This document shows, in pieces, positions 12,425 to 22,800 of a stretch of 64,000 nucleotides of DNA. The stretch covers positions 2,790,001-2,854,000 of the forward strand of contig JAKULF010000010.1 in assembly GCA_022661535.1 (NCBI GenBank), in the 5' to 3' direction. The notes under the pieces were generated by a model. It saw only the letters and a program-made list of their open reading frames with translations. It ran no database searches and was not told the DNA's origin. Position 1 is the first letter of the stretch. The number at the start of each line of letters is the position of its first letter. The stretch comes from Eutypa lata (taxonomy: Eukaryota; Ascomycota; Sordariomycetes; Xylariales; Diatrypaceae). The position numbers and the translations under genes are program-made.

Positions 12425-12432
12425 TATATAAG
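12425..12432 (+). promoter_or_regulatory. Probable TATA box of the deuterolysin gene
   Basis: TATATAAG about 100 bp upstream of the ATG at 12531, directly after a CA dinucleotide run. Spacing suits a fungal TATA element with a transcript start near 12460-12480. Confidence 0.55.
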
Positions 12433-12530
12433 CGGCGTCGCCCGCCGTCATCCACAGACACGTTTAGGGGTCAACCAACCAACAAGTCACAAAGGCTTAG
12501 ATTCGCTCACGCAAGTAGCTGCTAGCCAAC

Positions 12531-13925
12531 ATGAAGTTCTTCGCTCGCCTTTCCTGTCTAGCCGCCTTGGCTAACGCCGCCGTCGTCGACCTGGCGAAGA
12601 GGGAGTCACCCCTCGACGTCCAGCTCGAGATGGTCGGCAACAGCGAGGTCAAGGCCAGCATCACCAACACTGGTGATGAGGCCTTGAAGGTCCTCAAGAC
12701 GGGTAGCATCCTAGACTCCCGGCCCATCGAGAAGGCCGAGATCTTCCAGGGAGGTAAGAAACTCCAAAAAAAGAATTAAAACCAGAAAAAAACCCTCCCA
12801 AAAAGAACCTACCACCTAGTCTCGTACCTTGGAGTAGGTTGTTTTCACAGAAGGATCTTTGCTAACATGAGAGACTTGGTACAAAAACTCAGCCGACAAG
12901 GTCGCCTTCAGCGGAATGCGAATCTACGTGCGGGCCTCGGAGGCCGGCGCAGAGGACTTCCAGACCATCGAGGCGGGCGAGACCGTGGCGGTGCAGTGGG
13001 ACGTAGCCGAGGTGCACGACCTAAGCGCCGGTGGCGCCTTCGACATCGCAGCCACGGGCTACTTCAAGTACGCCTCCGCCTCCGCCTCCGCGTCATCTGT
13101 CACCGATAGTAGTATCGGTAGTAGCCTCGAGATTGCGGGCGAGGTCCCCTACAGCTCCAACGTCCTGACGGCGCAGGTCGACGGGGCGTCGGCAGCGCGC
13201 GTGCGCCGCGACTGGCACGACGACATGGAGAAGCGCACGGCGGTGCAGAGCGACTGCAGCACCTCGCAGAGGAGCACGATCAGCACCGCGATCGGGATCT
13301 GCCGCACGTACGCGTCCAACGCGGCGACGGCCGCGTCCTCGGGCTCCGACGCCAAGGTCACCGAGTACTTCAAGTCGGCTACGAGTAGCACGCGGAGCAC
13401 GGTCTCGTCGGTGTTCAGCCGGGTCGCATCCGAGTGCAGCAGCAGCTCGTCTGGGAACTCGCGCACGTGTAAGTACCTATTGAAACAAACACACACACAC
13501 AAGTTGATGATGTCCTACCTACCTACCGGTGCCTTTCACGTTCTGTTATTGGAATAGAACCTTCCACAAGATATGATATGATAATTTTAAAAATGGCATA
13601 CTAACTTAATTTCTTAACCAAAATAGACTGCTCGGACCGCGCCAGTGCCTGCAGTGGCGGTGTCATCGCCTACACCGTCCCCGCCAGCTCGTACATCGTC
13701 TACTGCACGTCGTGGTTCAGCTTACCCGCCCAGACGAGCACCTGTCACGGTGATGACCGCCCTTATGTTATTGTTCACGAGTCTACCCATCTCTCCCAGG
13801 TTGGCGGTACCGATGACTTTAGCTGCTATGGCTACTCGTGCGTGCGCAGTCTGTCTGCGTCGCAGAACCTTCGCCATGCCGATACGTATGCGCAGTTCGC
13901 GAACGCCATCGCGGTTGGTTGCTAA
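12531..13925 (+). CDS. Secreted deuterolysin-type neutral metalloprotease (M35)
   Basis: Zinc endopeptidase of family M35 (neutral protease 2), secreted as a preproprotein. Exons 12531-12753, 12893-13468 and 13627-13925 give 365 residues; both introns (139 and 158 nt) are GT-AG and keep the frame. Residues 1-17 form a signal peptide (MKFFARLSCLAALANA). A propeptide of about 170 residues ends at a Kex2-type Lys-Arg near residue 189 (DDMEKR, then TAVQSDC), leaving a mature enzyme of about 176 residues, the usual deuterolysin size. The catalytic zinc motif HESTH is at 317-321, followed by GGTDDFSCYGY at 326-336, the aspzincin GTxD signature that supplies the third ligand; it has one residue more before the YG than the usual GTxDxxYG. 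The mature part has several paired cysteines. An upstream TATA box and a downstream AATAAA flank the gene. Probably used in extracellular protein breakdown. Confidence 0.94.
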
Positions 13926-14304
13926 ATCTGGCGGGCCTGGGTTGCCCTTACTTAGGTGGGAGTCTTATGGGATGATGCTGCTGCTTTTTTTTTTGGATAT
14001 TATGTAAGGGTTGTTAATAAAATCTCGTTGTGTTCAGGTTTATTTGAAAAGTTCTTGTTGTTGATCCCCATATGTATCTGAATATAAAGACTAAAGCATG
14101 TACTTGGCGACGCTTCTTAGTGAAACATTATATTTTATGAAATGCTACCAGTGACCGTGAAGCGCGAGAAAAAGGGAAATCACAAGTGGGAGTATTTTGC
14201 GACTTTCAAGATTCCAGTGTTGCATGCCGCGATTATGAAGTCTCGCTCGGGGAAGTCAAATAATACATTGTGTGTCCTGCCTCATGTATTGGTTCTCGAA
14301 TATC
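13926..14304. other. Convergent intergenic spacer
   Basis: 379 bp between the 3' ends of the plus-strand protease gene and the minus-strand glycoside hydrolase-like gene; it should hold both 3' untranslated regions. No gene seen. Confidence 0.6.
14016..14022 (+). terminator. Candidate poly(A) signal of the protease gene
   Basis: AATAAAA about 90 bp after the stop codon at 13925, preceded by a T run (13986-13994) and followed by a GT-rich stretch. Fungal poly(A) signals are loose, so this is only a candidate. Confidence 0.4.
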
Positions 14305-17300
14305 CTAACAGTCCACTTCAACATGCTCGCCCCATCCGAGTATAACACTTCCGACTAGGCCGTATTCCTCATATGGCATTGTTTTATATGCCGCACGTTG
14401 CCCTGCAATAATTCCAATAACCCTAACATCGTCCGCATCGGTCTTGATACGATTGAACAGTGTGGTTGATACTTCGATCCTGATCTCGTAGTCCCTTCCA
14501 CTTTCTAAGTGGTCCAGAGTTAGAGTTGGGTTGACGGGGTCAATTGGGCCAAGCCACTCGTTATCGAGATACACCCTGGCGGTGTGCTGAATGAGCGGGA
14601 GTGTCAGGATACCAACAAGGTCGGAGAACGTGGCATTTGAAGATGAGGGCACAGTGAAGGTCGTAACATAGTGACCAATCCCAGATGTAGGATTTAGGGA
14701 GTCATCGATTTGGTTCCATGGTACAAGAGGAATGTTATCAAAAGTATGATTCGTGATCTCGGTCTCCACAGCAAAGCGATCGGGCGCTGAGTGCCAATCT
14801 TCAATGACCAAATTCCAGGTCGTGAGATTCAGGGGCGCAGGGAGTGACGGGTCAAAGCGAGATATCCTGCCAGATGCTGAGGTAAGGTCTGTTCGACCAG
14901 TGACAATGGCATGTATCTTATTACTAGAGCTCGATTGAATAGTGTGGATATCTCCCGATGTACTAGGGAACGAGCATTGCGATGAAGTCTCTATAGGATT
15001 TAGCGCGAGGATAAGAGTCTCATTCGACATGAGCGAGATTGGGATAGTTAAGGAGGAGTTGGTGGCGGTGTACTGAAGCAACGGAGATTGAGACCCTGTC
15101 CAAGCGTTGAGAATATGGGGAGAGACGCCCGAAGCAGCAATCGTTGCTGTGCCCTCGACGGCAACATCTTGATCATTAAAAAAGAAGATACGATCAACAT
15201 CGGTTGAAGAACGCCAGACAGGATAGACTGGACTCGACGAGCATGCTAAGCTTACTCGAGGTGCTATGCCCAGCTCCGCGAGTGTCCCGGGGAGGTCATC
15301 AATGTGATCAACTTGGTAGACATTGTCAGCAGATAAAAGGTCGGCTATGGCCGTGTTGAGGGTATTGTAGCTGGATAGGCTACGATGTTCCAACTGGCTT
15401 TTCATGGGTCCGATAAGAATCAAGGGTAAGCCATCATCCGCCTTCTCCTGTAGGACTTCTGCGACTTCTGCACTCGGGATGCTTTGGTTGTTGACGATGA
15501 GGGCCCTATATTCTGGAATACCCAGTGCTTGGTTCCTGACAAATGCATCAGGGGATGCGAGATTCTCAGGCGCGAGGTAATCGTAGGTATATCCTGCATT
15601 TGTCAGCATTCTAGAACAGGTGCGAAACTATGAAATATTGCTTATAAGCAGCTCCTATGCAACCCCTGTATGATATACCGTTTGAACGTTTAGGCGCGTT
15701 CTCTATCCAGAACCAAGCCCATCCCATTCCCAAACATATCACCAGAGCAATATTTATTACTATTAACAAACAATCCACTTACCAAGATCTAGTAGGTTCG
15801 TCGAGTTGTACTTCTCTACAACCTTCCAAAACGGTTCGTAGATGTAGAACGCAAGGTCTACTCTTGGAGAACCCTGCTGAAGAACCCACTGGTTTCTGGC
15901 AATATAATCTAAGGAATCCCTCATGTGCTGCCAAGCGGGTTGGATCTGATTCCACATCTCCGTGAATTCGTAGTAGAAGGTTGTATACCCAGGCCATGTT
16001 GTATTGACGTATGAGCATGATGCTGGGAAGCCGTGAATGACGTTCATTGTGAACCCGCCTGCAAAAGACCGTTTGATCATCTGCAGAAGGCTGGGAAGGA
16101 GCAGACTATAGGGAGGAGTCCTTACTGCGCCCACCTCGGTTGAGATGACGCTTTTGTTAGCCAGGTGGGCGGGGCCTGTGAATTGGCGATACACATCGGT
16201 AGTCTGTCCGAAGCCAAGTGATTCACCCTCCGGTGCGTCGACCAGAGGAACGTCGCCAAACTGAAATATGTTAATTGGTAATAAAGAATTGTGTGACTAG
16301 AGTATATTACCACTTGAAGGGGCAAGTTATATGCCACTTGGGTTCGGAGTCCCTTGCCAAAGGAGTGCGCCCACTCCCGGAGATGCGATAGATAGTCTTT
16401 GTAGCCATCATTCAACACTTCCCGATAATCCTCATCATATGAACCACTTGCAACGAGTGTTTCATTGCTAAATGCGTATGTCTCGTCATATACCGGTATC
16501 ATACCGCCCCACGTGTTCTGAGGCCCAAATATCAGGGGTAGATTGGGAAGCAGATCATAGCCTAGAGTAGCTTGAAAGCGTTCCAATAAACCTGGTGTCC
16601 AGAATAGCGCGGCCACTTGCTCCATACTATCCTCCCAGGCTGCCCAGAAGTTAGTTCTCAAATGTTGGGGAGATGAGCTGGTGAGCGTCCTTACCATACT
16701 TTCCTACTGACCTCAGAAGGTCAGCAACTTCCTCATCAGACAAGATGTATTCATCCCAGAAATCTGTAACCTTAAGGGCACCATCCTTGCTGAAATGGTC
16801 GACGGTCCAAGATCCATTGCCAATGAAGTTAGTAGCGTTAGAACCGCCATCACACGCCCTCTGGTTCGTGAACGTCTCCCAAAAACTGAAGACTTTCCAT
16901 GTTTTGGTATCATCAGGTGGAGTCCACGTCACTGTCAAGTTCTCCTTTACCAAGGGCGTAAGGTCGATGAACGAGCTTTGATTGAGATATACCACAGAGG
17001 TCTCTTCCCCTTCTATGCTTGTAAGTACTGCTGTTATGAAGGTTGGGAGCATGAAACTCACTACTAAGAACCTGGTAAGCAATGACAGAAACCAATTTTG
17101 GGGTACCCCATTGCTCTAGGGGATGCATGAAGTCTAATGCGCTTAAGATATAATCCGAGGGTGGGGTAGGAGGCGGAACCAGACCAGGAAAGCCTTCAGA
17201 AGGAGTAACGGTTGTATCTTCAAATACCATTAATACTTCCATATATAGGGGTATTGTAGATATATATTTAGTAATATGACGTACTTCCCATGAGCAAATG

Positions 17301-17788
17301 TACAGCTAGGCCAGAAGTTGCAGCCTCTGACGGAACGCCCTGTCCTTGGTTTGGGCCCAAGGCAAAGTCCATCAACAGGCCTGCATCCTGGGCAGCCTTT
17401 AAAGAGTCTTTGAACAAAGACACGAAGGCTGGTGTCCCGAAGCCAAATACATTCCAATCGGGTAGGTGTGGATCTGGGATATGGTTACGTCTGAAACTTT
17501 CCTCACCAAAGCCGTAATAATAGAAAGGGAGGAACTCCAGTCCACCTGCCCCTGCGGCTTTTACATCGTGGATATCTTTGCTAACCAACTCGGCCGGGAC
17601 ACTCGCGTCAGGTAACCTAGCCATTTAGCACGTAGTTGATCCAGGGGGACTTGCAGAACATACCAGTAGCGAAATTTTGCTCGATATTCCGGCAGGGGGT
17701 CTGAAAACCCAATTCGGCCAGGCTGCTCTGGTAAAGATGAACCAACGGCTGTGAATATTAGGAAGCCCAAGAGTGAGATGAGAAACAT
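14305..17788 (-). CDS. Large secreted glycoside hydrolase-like protein (GH106-like, putative)
   Basis: Seven exons on the minus strand: 17664-17788, 17285-17616, 17062-17235, 16700-17012, 16311-16656, 15783-16260 and 14305-15593, giving 1018 residues with frame kept at every junction (introns 47, 49, 49, 43, 50 and 189 nt). Residues 1-17 are a hydrophobic signal peptide (MFLISLLGFLIFTAVGSS). WLPDASVPAELVSKDIHDVK, AGAGGLEFLPFYYYG and VISTEVGAV followed by FAGGFTMNVIHGFP recall fungal secreted proteins assigned to or near family GH106 (alpha-L-rhamnosidases). The C-terminal 150 residues look like a galactose-binding beta-sandwich (YVTTFTVPSS, ARVYLDNEWLGPIDP, ending ILGWGEHVEVDC). Many N-glycosylation sequons fit secretion. 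For intron 3 an in-frame alternative acceptor at 17028 would give an implausibly short 34-nt intron, so I chose 17013. Substrate is not deducible from the sequence. It is convergent with the protease gene. Confidence 0.75.
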
Positions 17789-18263
17789 TATTGGAACATC
17801 GATGTTATAACCTGTAAATAATAGAGGAAGTTCGGTCCGATTTCGTGGAAACCTATTGAAGCAAAGGTTGACGTATTGGGAATCTAATTCGCACAGGATG
17901 CCGATTCAATAGTATGTATACAACAACATACATCAATGATTACTCAATTGCCATTGACGTAGCTTGTGACATCTACTCATGGAGTATCTCCGAATGGGTG
18001 AGTTTAATAGTGACGCGGACGACGTGATGGCGCCCATATATATATTGATGGATCCATTTTAATCTTTCAAGTTACGCAGTCCTGCTTTATAGGCTAAGAT
18101 ACCTACGGTGCCAAATGCGTCGGGCCATGTATTGTACGGCGCCTTTTTTCGGACTATTTGCTGCCGAATGGCATTTGAAAAGAGATGTGCCAACTTTGTA
18201 GTTGAGTTGAGGGTAATGAAGAGTAGGTAAGTTATGTGTGATACACATCTGCCGGTAGTACGA
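17789..18263. promoter_or_regulatory. Promoter side of the GH106-like gene
   Basis: Non-coding sequence upstream of the minus-strand start codon at 17788, running to the large hairpin at 18264. No coding frame. TATATATA at about 18037-18046 is the only TATA-like string and is 250 bp away from the ATG. Confidence 0.45.
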
Positions 18264-18362
18264 TACCCGTGGGCCTATGGAAGGGAACCGCAGGCCCTAC
18301 CCACTTCGCATCCGATCCGAAGTGGGTAGGGCCTGCGGTTCCCTTCCATAGGCCCACGGGTA
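18264..18362. repeat. Perfect 45-bp inverted repeat with 9-nt loop
   Basis: Left arm 18264-18308 and right arm 18318-18362 are exact reverse complements over 45 bp, separated by the 9-nt loop CATCCGATC. The outermost bases beyond the arms (A at 18263 and A at 18363) do not pair, so the repeat is sharply bounded. The arms are much more GC-rich than the surroundings. A transcript from either strand would fold into one uninterrupted 45-bp stem. It lies about 480 bp upstream of the start codon of the GH106-like gene. Transposon foot, small-RNA precursor, or regulatory cruciform are all possible; nothing in the sequence decides. Confidence 0.95.
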
Positions 18363-19500
18363 ATCCTCTTGTGAGGAGATGAGGGGGCATTTCCCGGTCA
18401 TAAGGACCTAGCAAAAGATCGGCAATGCTAAGCGTAGGGGTCTGGATTGAACATATACATACTTACTGATACTTTTAACAACATCGAGGTTGTTAGGTGT
18501 AGCATAGCGAATATATTCAACAATTGGTTGCGTTTGTATAGTTGGTAATGATTGTAAGCTTCATAGTTAGAATAACTAGCAAGTAAGCTTGTTTTGATTC
18601 TAATACCAAGATTCATCATTCATCATCTGAGTTCTGGAGATATGTAAGATTGCGGGGAATACCCCTATTCATTATAGCCTCCAAACAGTATTTACGACAT
18701 CTAGTTAGTCTCGCCTCGCCCTTCAGGCTCGAGGCTTCTCATACAACATATCATTTCATAGAAAGGACAACAGGTAATCCAGATTCATATCCCATTTACA
18801 ATGTTATCCTCGATTCAGGCGCTGTTGATTGAAAGGGGCGTGGAAGTATAAATTGTTGATTGGGGTCACAGTCTGTGGTTGAGTGGGGTTAAAGCTTTCG
18901 CGGGAGAGCAAGGATACCCCAACTTCAACTTAGTACGCGTATTCTACGTATCTGGAAGGTCTTCGTAGATCTCGGACCAAGCTGGAATTTCCTACGGACT
19001 GATATTATGACGATTCCGGCGTCAAGGCGAATTATAGGCCCGAATATTGACTCCAATTAGTGTGGCTCTCCATAGTTTCGCAGCAGAGGATATGGGCTGT
19101 TAAAACAACAAATATCAATACAACGTCGAGGAACCACTACTGCACTGGTGGAATAATATTGGTAGCAGGATACTGAGGATGGCCGAACCACATTGAAATG
19201 GTTGATACCGTGAGTTCCCGGGCAAGATCTCTCATGACGGTGAAACTACGAAGTGTCTATATATTCTCGTGATATAAGTCCTGTTCTATTATTGGAATAA
19301 TCTAGTTAATAGTGCGGTGGTTTGTAATGAACATATTCTGCTTATGTTAATAGAAACTTCATAATGGCTCTTCTGTATTATGTTATATGAAATGGGGTAA
19401 AGGATTTATGTTAAAAAGGCGAAGGCTGAGATATACCGGAACCAAGCTAGCAAGTAACGCCACCACTGCAACGCCGTGGTAATCAAATAATGGCCATTAA
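18363..19500. other. Gene-free stretch left of the RIP block
   Basis: 1.1 kb of ordinary-composition DNA without a supported gene, between the hairpin and the sharp onset of AT-rich DNA near 19501. Short frames of about 60 codons lack any domain or splice support. Confidence 0.6.
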
Positions 19501-19682
19501 GCTTATAACGTAATTTATATGGGATTTTTATATATTGTATAATTTATAACGTAATTTATCGAAGTTATAATTAATAATTATCGATTATTATTAAATATAA
19601 TTTATAAATCTTTTATTAATAATTAATATATATTTATATATAAAATATTAATATATAATTCGTAAATATTATTATAATTTAT

Positions 19683-19897
19683 TATTAATAAATAAAATGC
19701 TTTAATAACGGTTTATAATAATAGTAAAAGATTAAACATCGAAAGTGTTTTAAGGTATTACGTGTAATATTTAAAGTATAAAAATTAATATATAATTTAA
19801 GTTTATAATTAAATTAATATAAACTTTTTTAAATAATAATATATATTTTATTTTTCGAAAGTTATTTAAAATTAATATTTATTTACGTATTTTAATA
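19683..19897 (+). repeat. Left LTR (215 bp)
   Basis: Aligns without a gap to 26671-26885. By eye there are about 25 differences, every one a transition (C/T or G/A), as expected when two copies were mutated independently by RIP. It starts TATTAATAA and ends TTTTAATA, consistent with TG...CA ends changed to TA...TA. The sequence before it is TTTAT, the target duplication. Confidence 0.9.
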
Positions 19898-22800
19898 TAA
19901 TAATAATTTCGATTTTATAAATTAATAATTAAAAGATTTATACGAAAATAAATACATTATTTATAATAACGTTTTATTAATTTTAATTTAAAGAATTTAT
20001 AAAGAAAATTAATATTAATAATAACGAAAAATAAACGAACTTTTAATATTATTAAAGATTATAACGATTACGTTATTAACGGTATTTATTTTTTTTTTCT
20101 TTATTAAATTAAGTTATAATTTAATATTTTATTTTTTTAATTTAATTAAAACTTTAATAATTAAACGACTTTTTTATTTATTTAAATAATTTTATTTTAA
20201 TAATAAAAAAGTTATAAAACTTTATAAATAAATTAATTATTTAAGTTAATTTTTTAACGTTATTATATTAAATTTTTTTTTTATTAAAATTAAATATATA
20301 ATTTTTTTTTTATTAATATTTATAAATTATTATAAATTTAATAAGCTTTTTGTAATAATAAACGATATTAAAAGTATTATATATAATTTTATAAAAAAAG
20401 TTTAAATCGAAAAACGAGTTATATTAATAATGAAAGTTTAATAATAAAAGATAATAAATTAATATTAAAATGATATAAACGTTATTATAAAATAATTTAA
20501 AAATATATAAATATAAAATTTAAATTTATGCGTAAATAATCGTAACGTTAAAATTAATTTTAATTATATAATTAATAAGTTAATGTAAAATAAACGTATA
20601 AACGTTATATTTTAATAATAAATAAATATATAATTAACATTTAATAAAACTTATATAAAATAAACGTAAATATTAATAAATGCGTAATTATTAATAAATA
20701 TAAATTTATTTATTTTATAATATTTTAACGTTATAATATTAAATGTAAAAAATATATTATTTAAAGTAAAATTAAATTTAATATTTATTTTATTAAAGCT
20801 TTAATTATAAGGTTTATTTAAATATTTAATATAAAATAAATAAATAAGTTATTTATTTTTTTTTTCATTTAAATATATAAATATTTATTTTTTTTTTTAT
20901 AATGTTAATTTTATAATAAATTAAATTATATATTAAGTTTATTTAAAATTTTCGTACTTTTTATAATTTAAATAATTATACTTTATAAACTTTTATTATA
21001 ATATTTATAAATAATAATTTAAAACTTTATTAATAATTACTTTATTAAAAAGTTATTATAATTTAATTAATATCGAAATAACGAAATTAAATAAACGAAA
21101 AAACCGTGTTTTTTTTTTCTTATATTATTATAAAAAAAATTAATAAATAAATAAATTTAATAAATAATATAAAAATATATAAAGTATAAGTTTTAATAAC
21201 TTAAACTTAAGTAATTTAAACTTAAATAATTTTAATTATAATATTCGAAAAGTTTATTTTTTTAAATTTTTAAAAATAAATAAAAGCTTACGTAAATTCG
21301 TTAAAAAAAATCTTAAAAAAAAATAAAAGAAATTCTTTTTCGAAATTAAAAAAGAAAATTACTTTAAAGATTTCGATAATTAAAAACTTTAACGTAATGC
21401 TTTAAGTTTTATTTTAAAAAAAATTAATTATAAGAAAAATATAAAGTTATTTAAATTTATTAAAATTAAGTTTATAAAAGTTATTATAAAAACTTATAAA
21501 TAATATTTTTAATAATTAATTATAAATATAATTTTAAAAATTAAAATGTTAAAAACTTTATAATTTATTTTTTTAATAATTAATATAATACGTTAATAAA
21601 GTATTTAAAATAATTTTTATAACTTTAAATATAATAAAAAAAAATTTTTTATTTTTATTATATAATTTTAAAAATATATAAAAAAAATAAAGTTAATTAA
21701 TATAAAATTAAATAAAGTCGTTTATATTATAATATTTATAAACGTTATAAAAAATAAAGTTATTTATTAATATAAAATTATAAGTTTTATATTATAAATA
21801 ATTAATTATTTTATTTATAAACTTATTAAAAATTTTAATATTAAATTTTAAAATTAAATAAAAAGCATTAATAAATCGTATAAAGATGTAAAGTTATATA
21901 TTTAAAAAAGTAATAATAATAAAAAAATAAAAAAATCGAATTTATAAAAAAGAAATTAATTTAATAAGCTTTTCGTAAACGATAAAAAAAAGTTTTTTTA
22001 CTTTAATTATAACAAATATAAATATATATTTCGATATTATAAAAACGAAAAACGAAAAAGTAATAATAATAAAAGCAAAAATAAAAGTAAAGATAAAGTT
22101 ATTAATAATAATAACGATTATAATAATTATAATTATTTAATTAAATTTAACGATTTAATAATTTTAATTAAATTTAAAAATATATATAAAGGTTTTACTT
22201 TTTTAATTATTATTTTTATAAAGCGAAATATATTAAAAAAGTTATTTAAATAATATAATAAATTAACTTTTAATATTATATATTAATAAATTAAGTTAAA
22301 AGGCGTTATAATTTTAATTTTTATTAAGCAAAAAAGCGTTAAAAACGAAAAAAATATTAAAAAAATCGTATAAAAAAGCGTTTTAAACGTTATAATTATT
22401 ATTTATTAAATAATAATTTTTTAAATATATTTTATAAATAATATAAAAAACTAATTATTATAAAATAACGATTTAAATATTAATATTATTAATAACTTTA
22501 ACGATTTAATTAAAAAAACGATTAAAAGTATTAAATAAAATCGCTTCGTTATTAATATTAAAGTAAATTTTATTTATATTTTAATTATTAATATCGTCGT
22601 ATAATAATTAATTAAACTTAATAAATTTCGTTTAAATTTAATAATATCGTATATTTTAATTATTAAAAAGTTTTCGTTTAAAATATTTTTTAATAAAGTA
22701 TAATATAAAAAAACAATTATTTAAATTATAATATTTTAAAGTCGTTAAATAAAAAAGCTTTTATAATAATTAATATAAAAAGATAAAAGTTTTTATTATA

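Noticed and set aside
17028..17061. 34-nt version of intron 3 of the GH106-like gene
   Set aside because: In frame, but shorter than any other intron here; the 49-nt version ending at 17013 fits the others.
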